Of a stretch of DNA of 64,000 nt, positions 1-7,787 are shown in pieces. How positions within the stretch are numbered: position 1 is the first letter of the stretch; the number at the start of each line of letters is the position of its first letter. Made by a program: the position numbers and the translations under genes. Below the pieces are notes generated by a model. It saw only the letters and a list, made by a program, of their open reading frames with translations, ran no database searches and had not been told where the DNA came from. Source of the DNA: Desulfuribacillus alkaliarsenatis (GTDB lineage: Bacteria; Bacillota; Bacilli; Desulfuribacillales; Desulfuribacillaceae); contig NZ_MIJE01000034.1 in NCBI RefSeq assembly GCF_001730225.1, positions 104,872 through 168,871 of the forward strand, written 5' to 3'.

Positions 1-142
1 TATTTTCATTTGCTCCTGAATCATTTGCTCCTGCTTGTTCTCTATTTCCTTGAGAATCCCCAAGGCCACCGCAAGCGCTTAGTGTAAACATAGATAATAT
101 GATTGCAAGTGCAAGGATAAGTCTAGTTTGTTTGTTAAACAT
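1..142 (-). CDS. N-terminal part of a lipoprotein (runs off the window)
   Basis: The minus strand opens an ORF at 142 that starts MFNKQTRLILALAI, continues through a hydrophobic stretch and reaches the lipobox LSAC followed by GG, which is a type II (lipoprotein) signal peptide. The mature part starts with a polar linker rich in Gly, Asn, Gln and Glu, then leaves the window. A GGGGG ribosome site lies about 10 bases upstream of the ATG. The product is a membrane-anchored extracytoplasmic protein. A metal or siderophore binding role is possible because a Fur box lies in the shared upstream region, but nothing visible proves it. Confidence 0.75.
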   Translation of the reverse strand, partial: MFNKQTRLILALAIILSMFTLSACGGLGDSQGNREQAGANDSGANEN

Positions 143-243
143 GTGCTATTAACCCCCAAGTAATATAACTTAGAATAATTATATACTAAAAATAGTGACT
201 AAAATAGAAAAACATTTGAACTATAAAAATATTAAATAGCAGC

Positions 244-300
244 TTGACAGCAAAATGATACTAGGGTAATATATAAATAATAATGATAATCGTTATCAAT
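244..300 (+). promoter_or_regulatory. Promoter with Fur-type box
   Basis: TTGACA at 244-249 and TAATAT at 267-272 are 17 bp apart. Just downstream, at 284-298, lies TGATAATCGTTATCA inside a longer run that closely matches the classical 19-bp Fur box (GATAATGATAATCATTATC). The position near the transcription start fits iron-dependent repression of the DUF2325 gene at 327. It may also influence the divergent lipoprotein gene. Confidence 0.75.
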
Positions 301-326
301 AAATAAACGTGAAAAGGATGATTTAT

Positions 327-596
327 ATGTCAATTTTAGTGATAGGTGGAGATCGTTTAGGCAATATAGATAAAAACTTAAAAGGTATTGGGTTTAATCG
401 TATCGAACATGTTGATGGTAGGAAAAAGAGACATTATAACGTAAACATTTCTCAAGGAACAGATGTCGTACTTGTGTTAACGGATTATGTAAATCATAAT
501 CTATGCAAAAGCATTAAAGAAAAAGCTAAGGGTCTAGGTGTGAAAACTGTTTTTTCAAGAAGAGCATGGTCTGATATTGCAACTGCAATTAATTAA
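327..596 (+). CDS. DUF2325 domain protein
   Basis: This 89-residue protein starts MSILVIGGDRLG and consists of a single DUF2325 domain: a Rossmann-like fold with a glycine-rich first loop, a central VVLVLTDYVNHN stretch and a C-terminal VFSRRAWSDI. ATG 327 was chosen over the upstream in-frame GTG at 309 because AAAGGATG sits 7 bases before it, and family members begin at this point. The biochemical role of DUF2325 is unknown to me. The Fur-like box just upstream suggests iron-responsive expression. The same domain recurs at the C terminus of the 61619-63205 protein at the other end of the window. Confidence 0.85.
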   Translation: MSILVIGGDRLGNIDKNLKGIGFNRIEHVDGRKKRHYNVNISQGTDVVLVLTDYVNHNLCKSIKEKAKGLGVKTVFSRRAWSDIATAIN

Positions 597-661
597 AAAC
601 ATTTGTTGTCATTCCTTTTCTTGTAAGTTATCATATTATGTAGGAAAAGAGGAGGGCGACG

Positions 662-1027
662 ATGAGTAGGTCAGTACTTGTAGTTGATGATACAACTTTT
701 ATAAGAAAAGTTATGAGAGATATACTAGAGTCGAACGGATATAATGTGGTTGGGGAAGCCATAAATGGAAAGCAAGCACTTGAGATGTATCAGCAACACG
801 CTCCTGCATTAGTGATAATGGATATTGCAATGCCAGAGATGGACGGATTTGAAGCAGTTGAACAAATTAAAAAAATTGATAACAATGCTAAGATTATTAT
901 GTGCTCAGTTATGGGTTACAAGGAAGCAGTGACCCGTTGTATTGAAGCAGGTGCAAGTGATTACATAGTGAAACCTATAAAAACAGAAAGAGTTCTGGCA
1001 GCAGTTGAAAAGGCTTTTTCAGTATAA
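662..1027 (+). CDS. cheY: CheY-like single-domain response regulator
   Basis: This 121-residue protein is a stand-alone receiver domain. It has the acidic pair D9/D10, the phospho-acceptor D54 in VIMDIAMPEMDG, the Ser in IIMCSVMG and the conserved Lys in DYIVKPIK. There is no DNA-binding output domain, so it probably acts by protein contact, as CheY does on the flagellar switch. GAGGAGG lies directly upstream. It stands alone with its own terminator, so its partner kinase is not in the window. The assignment as chemotaxis CheY rather than another stand-alone receiver rests on similarity alone. Confidence 0.85.
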   Translation: MSRSVLVVDDTTFIRKVMRDILESNGYNVVGEAINGKQALEMYQQHAPALVIMDIAMPEMDGFEAVEQIKKIDNNAKIIMCSVMGYKEAVTRCIEAGASDYIVKPIKTERVLAAVEKAFSV

Positions 1028-1040
1028 TAGTTGTTAAATT

Positions 1041-1069
1041 AAAAGAGCAGACTTTGAACTGCTTTTTTA
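1041..1069 (+). terminator. Rho-independent terminator after cheY-like gene
   Basis: AGCAG (1046-1050) pairs with CTGCT (1059-1063) around an 8-base loop, followed by a T run. The A-rich left flank lengthens the stem with the T run. Confidence 0.75.
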
Positions 1070-1092
1070 TTATTGAAAATAAACTCAGTTTT

Positions 1093-1184
1093 TCACTATG
1101 CCTATATTGACACAACAAGTACCTTATAGTAATATTCTTTCTAGGTAGTCATATACGACCATTATGTCATTATAAGCATCGGTG
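1093..1184 (+). promoter_or_regulatory. tupA promoter with two Mo/W-type operators
   Basis: The -35 TTGACA (1107-1112) and -10 TAATAT (1130-1135) are 17 bp apart. The -35 lies in the right half of a degenerate operator at 1093-1118 (TCACTATGCC, N6, GACACAACAA). A second element at 1159-1184 has a perfect left half, CCATTATGTC, and a weak right half. Both match the palindrome found before other Mo/W genes in this window, so repression under metal sufficiency is inferred. Confidence 0.7.
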
Positions 1185-1228
1185 TAAATTTTGGCATAAT
1201 GAAATTAAAGACAAAGGGGAGTCAACAA

Positions 1229-2125
1229 ATGTTGAGAAATTGGAAGAAAAGCTTTTTTGTACTAGTACTTGTTTCATTATTCGCAATCACATTATTTGGT
1301 TGTGGACAAGGTGCTGACGAACCAGCACCACAACCGTCACCAGATCCAGCACCACCTGTAGAGCAACCAGAGCAGCCGCAACAGCCACAATTTGAGAATA
1401 CGAACTTAATACTTGCTACAACAACAAGTACGAATGATACAGGTCTGCTTGATGAGTTATTACCTGCATTCAAAGATAAAACTGGTATTGACGTTAGTGT
1501 AATATCTGTAGGTACTGGGCAAGCGATGGAGATAGCTAGAAATGGGGACGCTGATGTAATTCTGGTACATGCCCGTCCAGCTGAAGATCAATTTGTAGAA
1601 GAAGGCTACGGTGTAAATCGTCGAGATGTAATGTACAATGACTTTGTTGTGTTAGGACCTGAAAGCGATCCTGCAGGAATCGCTGGCATGCCAATCGAAG
1701 AAGCGTTTGCAATATTAGCAGAGGGAAGCGCACCTTTTATCTCCCGTGGAGATAATTCAGGTACGCACCAAAAAGAAGTTGCTGTTTGGAATAGTCTTGG
1801 AATCGAGCCATCAGGTTCTTGGTATATGAGTATTGGTAAAGGTATGGGAGATACGATTAATACTGCTGACGAAATGCTAGGATATGCTTTAGCAGACCGT
1901 GGTACTTTTATCTCAATGGAGCGTAATATTGATGTAGTGATAGTGCTTGAAGGAGACGAAATTCTATTAAATCCATACGGTGTTATTCCAGTCAATCCTG
2001 ATTTACACTCACATGTGAATTTTGCAGGGGCAGAAGCATTCGCAGAATTTATCACTTCTGAAGAAGGTAAAGCTGTGATTAATGGTTTCAAATTAGAAGG
2101 TAAACAATTGTTTTTTGCTCAATAA
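1229..2125 (+). CDS. tupA: Tungstate ABC transporter, substrate-binding lipoprotein
   Basis: The protein binds oxyanion outside the membrane for the TupBC importer. It starts MLRNWKKSFFVLVLV with lipobox LFGC, then a Pro/Gln-rich linker, then the TupA fold: the anion-site motif LATTTSTNDTG, VGTGQAMEIARNGDADVILVH, MYNDFVVLGP and SRGDNSGTHQKE. ATG 1229 is preferred over an in-frame ATG at 1199 because AAGGGGAG lies just upstream and the signal peptide then starts correctly. Length (298 residues) is normal for the family. Tungstate rather than molybdate specificity comes from the TupA family assignment and was not measured. A large hairpin separates it from tupB. Confidence 0.92.
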   Translation: MLRNWKKSFFVLVLVSLFAITLFGCGQGADEPAPQPSPDPAPPVEQPEQPQQPQFENTNLILATTTSTNDTGLLDELLPAFKDKTGIDVSVISVGTGQAMEIARNGDADVILVHARPAEDQFVEEGYGVNRRDVMYNDFVVLGPESDPAGIAGMPIEEAFAILAEGSAPFISRGDNSGTHQKEVAVWNSLGIEPSGSWYMSIGKGMGDTINTADEMLGYALADRGTFISMERNIDVVIVLEGDEILLNPYGVIPVNPDLHSHVNFAGAEAFAEFITSEEGKAVINGFKLEGKQLFFAQ

Positions 2126-2201
2126 GAGACAATTTGACAGGAATCTAGCAATCTATTAAATATAATAGTAGATATGCTATAATGAATTATTAAATAAGCT
2201 G

Positions 2202-2247
2202 AATCAAATTGGGTTTTACTTTTACTAAGGTAAAATCCAATTTGATT
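2202..2247 (+). repeat. Large intergenic hairpin between tupA and tupB
   Basis: An 18-base arm beginning AATCAAATTGG (2202-2219) pairs with its near-exact reverse complement at 2230-2247. There is one G.U wobble and a 10-base loop. No T run follows, so it is not a standard terminator. It may stabilise the tupA message or lower tupBC expression. A possible internal promoter with an extended -10 (TGCTATAAT, 2175-2183) precedes it. Confidence 0.7.
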
Positions 2248-2255
2248 ATAAAGGG

Positions 2256-2960
2256 ATGTTCAAAGCGATTATGGGTTACTTCTATGAAGCTATTGAAGTT
2301 GCAATAAAGATGATAATTAGTCTCGATCCCTATCTTATTCAAGTAGTAACAACATCTTTGAAAGTATCGTTGACCGCTATATTTTTTGCTTCTATAGTCG
2401 GGATTGGGATTGGTGCACTTATAGCAACACATAATTTTATAGGAAAGAAATTATTTATTAAAATTATATATGTATTTATGGGTCTTCCGCCTGTGTTTGT
2501 CGGTTTGATAGTATACATGTTATTGTCACGTAGAGGTCCGATTGCAGAATATATATACCTATTATGGACGCCATGGGCAATGATAATTGCACAGTTTATT
2601 CTAGCGGCACCTATTATTGCGGGGCTTACAGCTTCTGCTATCGAAGAACGCTATCAAGAGGTTATGATGACAGCCAAAGGCTTAGGAGCTCAGAAAGCGC
2701 AAGCTCTATGGATGACGATACGTGAAGCGAAGGTAGGTATTATAGCTGCAATGGTAGCAGCATTTGGTAGAGTCATCGCCGAAGTGGGAGCGGTAACTAT
2801 TGTTGGTGGAGATATAGCGGGTGTTACTCGAGTTCTTACAACAGCAATGGTAATTGAAACGAGGCAGGGTAATTTTGGAATCGCTATGGCCTTTGGTTTA
2901 GTTTTACTAGGTATATCGTTTATAGTTAATAGTATCGTATATATTATCCAGAAGAGGTAG
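2256..2960 (+). CDS. tupB: Tungstate ABC transporter, permease
   Basis: This is the membrane subunit of the TupABC tungstate importer. The 234-residue hydrophobic protein has several membrane segments. It carries the binding-protein-dependent transport signature around EERYQEVMMTAKGLGAQKAQALWMT and the following G-rich AEVGAVTIVGGDIAG segment. AAGGG abuts the ATG at 2256. ATG 2271 (MGYFYEAIEVAIKM) would match the family N terminus better but leaves a long spacing, so the start is uncertain. It is followed 5 bases later by tupC, and the three genes form one unit ending in a strong terminator at 3671. Confidence 0.9.
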   Translation: MFKAIMGYFYEAIEVAIKMIISLDPYLIQVVTTSLKVSLTAIFFASIVGIGIGALIATHNFIGKKLFIKIIYVFMGLPPVFVGLIVYMLLSRRGPIAEYIYLLWTPWAMIIAQFILAAPIIAGLTASAIEERYQEVMMTAKGLGAQKAQALWMTIREAKVGIIAAMVAAFGRVIAEVGAVTIVGGDIAGVTRVLTTAMVIETRQGNFGIAMAFGLVLLGISFIVNSIVYIIQKR

Positions 2961-2965
2961 ATAAA

Positions 2966-3670
2966 ATGCTAGAAGTTGACATCGTAAACCACGGTTACCA
3001 GGGAAAAACAATTCTTAAAAACATAAAGCATACATTCTGTGGGAATCGAATCCATGGCATAATAGGGCCGAACGGATCTGGCAAGAGCACGCTATTAAAG
3101 CTATTAACGGTGATGGAGAAGCCTGTTGATGGCAAGGTAATGTTCCATGGCAAGAACTTACATGAGCCCAATCCTAAAATAGCTTGCTGTTGGCAAAAGC
3201 CATTTCTGTTTCGTGGTACTGTACGCTACAACTTAGAGTATCCAATGAAGGTTAGAGGCTGGGCGAAAAGCAAAATACAGGAACGCATTAATGAATTGAC
3301 TCATAGCTATCAAATAGAGCATTTGCTCGACAGAAATGTAAAGGGACTATCAGGCGGCGAGAATGCTAGAGTAGCCATCGCCAGAGCTGTTGCCACTCAT
3401 CCTGAGGTGTTAATTCTTGATGAACCATCAGCAGCGATGGATCCAAAGAATGTTATGTTTGTTGAATCTTTATTAAGAAAGCTACGAGAGTCAACAGATT
3501 TGATGATTATTATGGTTACCCATAACATGTTCCAAGCCAAGCGCATTGCTGACGAGACGATATATATTGCCGATGGAACAATTGTTGAAGCAGGTTCAAC
3601 GGAAGAGTTATTTGCAAATCCGAGAAATGAAGACACAAGACAATTTATTAGTGGGGAATTTGTGTTTTAG
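2966..3670 (+). CDS. tupC: Tungstate ABC transporter, ATP-binding protein
   Basis: This ATPase energises tungstate import. It has Walker A GPNGSGKST, Q-loop CCWQKP, the signature LSGGENARVAIARA, Walker B VLILDEPSAAMD and switch histidine in MVTHN. Length is 234 residues, a compact ABC domain without a C-terminal regulatory extension. It therefore lacks the TOBE/Mop-type tail that ModC proteins can carry. It follows tupB by 5 bases and precedes the terminator at 3671-3698. Confidence 0.92.
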   Translation: MLEVDIVNHGYQGKTILKNIKHTFCGNRIHGIIGPNGSGKSTLLKLLTVMEKPVDGKVMFHGKNLHEPNPKIACCWQKPFLFRGTVRYNLEYPMKVRGWAKSKIQERINELTHSYQIEHLLDRNVKGLSGGENARVAIARAVATHPEVLILDEPSAAMDPKNVMFVESLLRKLRESTDLMIIMVTHNMFQAKRIADETIYIADGTIVEAGSTEELFANPRNEDTRQFISGEFVF

Positions 3671-3698
3671 CTACAAAGCTCTGTCTTTGTAGTTTTTT
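3671..3698 (+). terminator. Terminator of tupABC
   Basis: CTACAAAG (3671-3678) pairs perfectly with CTTTGTAG (3685-3692) around a 6-base loop, followed by TTTTTT. Confidence 0.92.
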
Positions 3699-3705
3699 AC
3701 TAAGG

Positions 3706-3749
3706 CTACTATGTCTAAAATGACATAACAAAACTAACTGTTGTAAGTA
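3706..3749 (+). promoter_or_regulatory. modA1 promoter region with Mo/W-type operator
   Basis: CTACTATGTC (3706-3715), a 6-base spacer TAAAAT and GACATAACAA (3722-3731) form the operator, with core TATGTC/GACATA perfectly symmetric. The right half gives a -35-like TGACA. A weak -10 (TAAGTA) follows about 18 bases later. Confidence 0.65.
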
Positions 3750-3786
3750 ATGCTTTTAAATTATAAAAACAAGGAGATGAATATTT

Positions 3787-4566
3787 ATGAAAGGCACACG
3801 TTTTGCAATTATTCTTACTTTATTGATTGGTTTAATGTTAGTAGGTTGTTCTAGCAATGAAGATTCTACAGCTTCACAGCAAGAATTATATCTATCGGTA
3901 GCAGGTAGCTTGAAGGATGCCATCGAAGAAATTGAAATTGCATATGTAGCAGAAAATCCAAACGTGAACATAGTAATTAATCTTGGTCCATCTGGTCAGC
4001 TACAGCAGCAGATTGAGCAAGGAGCTCCTTCAGATATTTTTATATCTGCGGCTCAAAGGCAAATGAATGCACTAGAGGATAAAGGCTTAATTGATAATAA
4101 TTCAAGATTTGATGCAATTAAAAATGTATTAGTATTAGTAACTCATAAAGATAATTCAACCGTTAATAGTATAGAAGATTTAACAAATTCGGGAGTAAGA
4201 AACATTGGCTTAGGTAGTCCAGATTCTGTACCAGCAGGTGAATATGCAAAACAAACATTGGAGTATGTTGGTATCTGGGAAGACGTAGAATCAAAGATGG
4301 TTTATGGTCAGAATGTTAGACAGGTACTTACTTATGTAGAAACTCAAAATGCAGAAGCGGGCTTTGTATTCCAATCTGATACAGTTGTCTCAGATCAAGT
4401 GCGAATTGTTGCAGAGGCTCCTGCTGGTGCACATGAAGAAATTTTGTATCCAGTAGCTATAGTTCAAGATAGTAAAAATAAAGAAGTGGCTGCGGACTTT
4501 ATGGAATTTCTAAAGAGTGATACAGTAACGGAGATTTTAAATACAAACGGTTTCCAAAGACCATAA
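3787..4566 (+). CDS. modA: Molybdate ABC transporter, substrate-binding lipoprotein
   Basis: The protein captures molybdate (and often tungstate) at the cell surface for ModBC. Signal peptide MKGTRFAIILTLLIGLMLVGC ends in lipobox LVGC. The mature domain shows the ModA hallmarks AGSLKDAIEEIE, PSGQLQQQIEQGAPSDIFISA and LGSPDSVPAGEYA. Its 259 residues match the family length. AAGGAGATGA precedes ATG 3787 by a normal spacing. It is the first gene of modABC followed by a MOT1-type transporter. A close paralogue lies at 35075. Confidence 0.93.
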   Translation: MKGTRFAIILTLLIGLMLVGCSSNEDSTASQQELYLSVAGSLKDAIEEIEIAYVAENPNVNIVINLGPSGQLQQQIEQGAPSDIFISAAQRQMNALEDKGLIDNNSRFDAIKNVLVLVTHKDNSTVNSIEDLTNSGVRNIGLGSPDSVPAGEYAKQTLEYVGIWEDVESKMVYGQNVRQVLTYVETQNAEAGFVFQSDTVVSDQVRIVAEAPAGAHEEILYPVAIVQDSKNKEVAADFMEFLKSDTVTEILNTNGFQRP

Positions 4567-4581
4567 AGGTAGAGGGTATCG

Positions 4582-5265
4582 ATGCAAACAGACATGACGG
4601 CTTTGTGGATATCACTGAAGACGGCTTCAATAGCAACGATTATTACGTTTTTTGTAGGAATTCTTGTAGCTAGATGGATGGCCAATTATCAAGGGAAGGC
4701 AAAAGGACTTATTGATGGTGTCCTGATATTACCGATGGTACTTCCTCCTACTGTTGTGGGCTTTTTGCTTCTGTTGCTTGTAGGGCGAAATGGTCCTATA
4801 GGGAAATTCTTAGCAATGTTCGACTATAGTATTATTTTCACGTGGCCTGCTACGGTACTAGCAGCTACAGTAGTCGCCTTCCCGTTGATGTACAAAACAT
4901 CACGGGCAGCCTTTGAGCAAATAGAGAACACATACTTAGAAGCAGCAAGGACTTTAGGCTACACTGAATGGTCAATTTTCTGGAAGATTATGCTTCCAAT
5001 GGCGTGGCCTGGAATTGCCGCAGGTACGATTTTGGCATTTGCCAGGGCGCTAGGTGAATTTGGGGCGACACTTATGTTGGCTGGAAGTATCCCAGGGAGA
5101 ACACAAACCGTACCTGTAGCAATCTTCTTTGCGGCAGAAGGTGGGGATATGGGAAGAGCGCTATTATTAGTTCTTATTATCATTGCCATTTCTCTGTTTG
5201 TGGTTGTGTTAACTCATTACTTTTCTAGGAAAGAATATTCAGCAACAGGTCGGGTGAGGATGTAA
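4582..5265 (+). CDS. modB: Molybdate ABC transporter, permease
   Basis: This is the membrane channel of the molybdate importer. It is a 227-residue hydrophobic protein with the ModB signatures GVLILPMVLPPTVVGF, YLEAARTLGYTEWSIFWKI (the coupling-helix motif that contacts ModC) and ARALGEFGATLMLAGSIPGRTQT. It begins 16 bases after modA and ends one base before the modC start. GAGGGT lies upstream of ATG 4582. It is closely similar to the ModB at 35941, so the modABC block was probably duplicated. Confidence 0.93.
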   Translation: MQTDMTALWISLKTASIATIITFFVGILVARWMANYQGKAKGLIDGVLILPMVLPPTVVGFLLLLLVGRNGPIGKFLAMFDYSIIFTWPATVLAATVVAFPLMYKTSRAAFEQIENTYLEAARTLGYTEWSIFWKIMLPMAWPGIAAGTILAFARALGEFGATLMLAGSIPGRTQTVPVAIFFAAEGGDMGRALLLVLIIIAISLFVVVLTHYFSRKEYSATGRVRM

Positions 5266-5266
5266 A

Positions 5267-6343
5267 ATGAGTATTATCGTCGACATAGAAAAGACAATCC
5301 AAAGCTTTCACTTAAAAGCCAAGTTCCAGGTTGAAAATCAACCGCTAGGGATTTTAGGGGCATCGGGTTCAGGAAAAAGTATGATTTTGCGATGCATCGC
5401 GGGTCTCATTACACCAGACCGAGGCAGGATTATCATTGATGGAAAAACAATGTTTGACAGCGAGAAAAAAATTAATGTTCCATCGCGGGAACGAAGTATA
5501 GGCTATTTATTTCAAAACTACGCCCTATTTCCCCATCTTACTGTCGCTCAGAACGTGGCTTTCGGAATTAAGAAAATGCCTAAAAAAGAGCAGGATCACA
5601 TTGTTGAAGAACGACTGTCAATTGTACGTATGGAGCAGTATAAAAACCGTTATCCCCATCAACTATCAGGAGGGCAGCAACAGCGCGTAGCTTTAGCACG
5701 AGCATTAGCAATTGAACCTGTAGCGTTGTTGTTAGATGAGCCGTTTTCAGCACTAGATAACCATCTGCGAAAGCAAATGGAGCAAGAAATGCTGGAAAAT
5801 GTCTTCTCGTTCCGTGGCAGCACATTGTTTGTATCACACAACCTAGAGGAGACGTATCGTATCTGTGAACAGATTATGATAATACATGATGGGGATATTG
5901 TTGCTAATGGAAATCGAAATGACATTTTTCTATCTCCACCGACCCTGGAAGTAGCTAATATTACTGGATGTAGCAACATATCTAGAGTAGATGTGGTAGA
6001 CAGGAATATGGGTAAAATAAAGGCATTAGACTGGGGTTGTGAGGTCTTTATTGATAAAGATAGGTTTGAGACTCCAATGTATATTGGTATACGTTCGCAG
6101 CATTTGAAGCTAATCAAAGAAAAACAAGGAGATAATACTTTCTTGTGCTCTGTAGCCGCAGTTGAGGAACGAGTTCATCAAATGCTACTTTCCTTGAAAA
6201 TCGATAGCGAAGAAGATGGTAGACAACGAAAACTGCTTCAATTTGAAATGTCCAAAGAAGATTGGCGTAGCCAATGGGAAGCGTATGCTGGAGATATCTA
6301 TTTACAGTTCGATCCACACTCGTTGTTTTTGATGGATCGGTAG
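5267..6343 (+). CDS. modC: Molybdate ABC transporter, ATP-binding protein
   Basis: The protein hydrolyses ATP to drive ModB. It has Walker A GASGSGKS, Q-loop YLFQNYALFPH, signature LSGGQQQRVALARA, Walker B LLLDEPFSALD and switch His in FVSHN. After about residue 235 there is a C-terminal region of some 120 residues, including MYIGIRSQHLKL, in the place of the ModC TOBE/Mop regulatory domain. It is divergent from the standard Mop sequence. GGTGAGGATG, which overlaps the end of modB, serves as its ribosome site, so translation is coupled. Confidence 0.92.
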   Translation: MSIIVDIEKTIQSFHLKAKFQVENQPLGILGASGSGKSMILRCIAGLITPDRGRIIIDGKTMFDSEKKINVPSRERSIGYLFQNYALFPHLTVAQNVAFGIKKMPKKEQDHIVEERLSIVRMEQYKNRYPHQLSGGQQQRVALARALAIEPVALLLDEPFSALDNHLRKQMEQEMLENVFSFRGSTLFVSHNLEETYRICEQIMIIHDGDIVANGNRNDIFLSPPTLEVANITGCSNISRVDVVDRNMGKIKALDWGCEVFIDKDRFETPMYIGIRSQHLKLIKEKQGDNTFLCSVAAVEERVHQMLLSLKIDSEEDGRQRKLLQFEMSKEDWRSQWEAYAGDIYLQFDPHSLFLMDR

Positions 6344-6365
6344 TAGGAAACGATAGAGGTGCTTA

Positions 6366-7511
6366 ATGAAGCATAATAAGGAGCATAATCAGAAGAATCA
6401 ATACAATTTATCAGAATGGGCGGGTGCCTTTGGTGACTTGGGCACCTTTATCCCATTTGTGTTTGGCTTTATTATAGTAACGGGAATTGATCCCAAAGGA
6501 GTCTTTTTCTCCTTTGGGATTGCTTTGTTGATTGCAGGGTACTATTTCCGTACACCCATGCCCGTTCAACCGATGAAACTAGTAACTGGACTTGCTATTG
6601 CATCACCAGCAGCAATTTCCTTAGGTATGGTATGGGGTGCTGGATTGTTTATGGGTTTAATATGGTTACTCTTATCCATCACAGACATGTTAAAATACAT
6701 TACAAAATGGATAAGTAAGCCGATTGTTTGTGGAATTGCTGTCGCTCTGGGAGTATCTTTTATCCTTAAAAGCTTAGAATTAATGAGCTCCCAATGGTTT
6801 ATTGCAATCCTAGCTATAATAATAGCGATGGTGCTATTTAAAAAACCAATAATGCCTGCAATGTTTGCTTTGCTTATTTACGGGGTAATCATTATGACAC
6901 TGCAGAATCCTGGAATGCTAGCATTGTTCCATTCTAAAGAGGTCCTAATAACACTTCCAACAATAAACCTAAACTTGTTTTCGTGGAATGAGTTAGCAAT
7001 GGGTATCGTGCTACTGGCAATCCCGCAAATTCCTCTTACAATAGGGAATGCTATAGTAGCCGTTACTCGAGAGAATAACGAAAGATACCCAACAAGAAGG
7101 GTCACAGTGAATCAAATAACAAAAAGTCAAGGCTTGATTAATGTAATGTCACCATTTCTGGGCGGAGTCCCTATGTGCCATGGTGTAGGTGGTATGGTAG
7201 GACATGCTAGGTTCGGAGCAAGAACGGGTGGAGCTGTTATCATCTTTGGTGCGCTATTGATTCTCATGGCTACCTTGCTAAGTCAGTACGTTGAGCTTAT
7301 TATGTTGTTTCCGCTAGAAGTGATTGGGGCAATCCTTTTCTTTGCTGGATGGGAATTGGTCACTACTTTGCGCAGATTAGAAAGGGCAAAAGCAGACATC
7401 GCTGTTTTTGCAGTAACGGTTTTACTCGCTTTATGGAATATGGCTATCGCAATTATCGTAGCTGTACTAGTAGAATTAATACTTAAAAAAAACATTACAA
7501 AAAAACAATAA
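6366..7511 (+). CDS. MOT1-type molybdate/sulfate transporter
   Basis: This integral membrane protein of 381 residues has about ten hydrophobic segments. The opening NLSEWAGAFGDLGTFIPF and later PMPVQPMKLVTGLAIA and GGVPMCHGVGGMVGHARFG are hallmarks of the MOT1-like family (related to SulP transporters), whose plant and algal members are high-affinity molybdate transporters. It follows modC by 22 bases with GAGGTG upstream, so it is probably co-transcribed with modABC. Together they give the cell a primary and a secondary route for the same oxyanion. Sulfate specificity cannot be excluded from sequence. Confidence 0.85.
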   Translation: MKHNKEHNQKNQYNLSEWAGAFGDLGTFIPFVFGFIIVTGIDPKGVFFSFGIALLIAGYYFRTPMPVQPMKLVTGLAIASPAAISLGMVWGAGLFMGLIWLLLSITDMLKYITKWISKPIVCGIAVALGVSFILKSLELMSSQWFIAILAIIIAMVLFKKPIMPAMFALLIYGVIIMTLQNPGMLALFHSKEVLITLPTINLNLFSWNELAMGIVLLAIPQIPLTIGNAIVAVTRENNERYPTRRVTVNQITKSQGLINVMSPFLGGVPMCHGVGGMVGHARFGARTGGAVIIFGALLILMATLLSQYVELIMLFPLEVIGAILFFAGWELVTTLRRLERAKADIAVFAVTVLLALWNMAIAIIVAVLVELILKKNITKKQ

Positions 7512-7514
7512 AAA

Positions 7515-7557
7515 CCATTATGTCATTATTGACACAATGGTGGGTTTATAGTAAAGT
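7515..7557 (+). promoter_or_regulatory. Operator and promoter 3' of the MOT1-type gene
   Basis: CCATTATGTC (7515-7524), ATTATT, GACACAATGG (7531-7540) is a near-perfect operator. TTGACA at 7529-7534 lies within it, and a -10-like TAAAGT follows 17 bases later (7552-7557). No gene starts before the terminator at 7643, so this promoter appears to drive a short RNA. Confidence 0.65.
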
Positions 7558-7676
7558 ACTAATTAACAGTCAATTAGTACTTCTCTAGATCCCCAAATCA
7601 TAGGAGAGTACATAATCCCCATTATGTCTTTTAGACAAATGGACGGAGACGCTATGTCTTCGTTTTTTTTTTTTTT
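7558..7676 (+). ncRNA. Candidate small RNA / leader with alternative hairpins and terminator
   Basis: Between the promoter at 7515-7557 and a terminator lie mutually exclusive pairings. AGTACTAATT (7555-7564) pairs with AATTAGTACT (7572-7581), while GTACT+CTC (around 7577-7586) can instead pair with GAGAGTAC (7604-7611). An operator-like element with a 5-base spacer is at 7619-7642. The terminator has stem CGGAGAC/GTCTTCG and a run of more than ten T (7643-7676). No convincing ORF is present. It could be a regulatory RNA or simply the terminator of modABC-mot1. Confidence 0.4.
7643..7676 (+). terminator. Rho-independent terminator
   Basis: ACGGAGAC, loop GCTAT, GTCTTCG (one G.U pair) and then a long uninterrupted T run. 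It ends transcripts from modABC-mot1 and from the promoter at 7515. Confidence 0.85.
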
Positions 7677-7705
7677 GCTTTTTGTGAATGTGAAGTGAAT
7701 TTGGG

Positions 7706-7748
7706 CCACTATATCATTATTGACACAGTGGTCTTTATATGCTACTTT
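7706..7748 (+). promoter_or_regulatory. Operator/promoter of the TupA-like gene
   Basis: CCACTATATC (7706-7715), ATTATT, GACACAGTGG (7722-7731) forms the operator. TTGACA (7720-7725) and TACTTT (7743-7748) are 17 bp apart. This places the TupA-like gene at 7788 in the same putative Mo/W regulon. Confidence 0.7.
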
Positions 7749-7787
7749 AGTGCTAATTAATTTACTAAATCGAAGGTGGTTGATATT

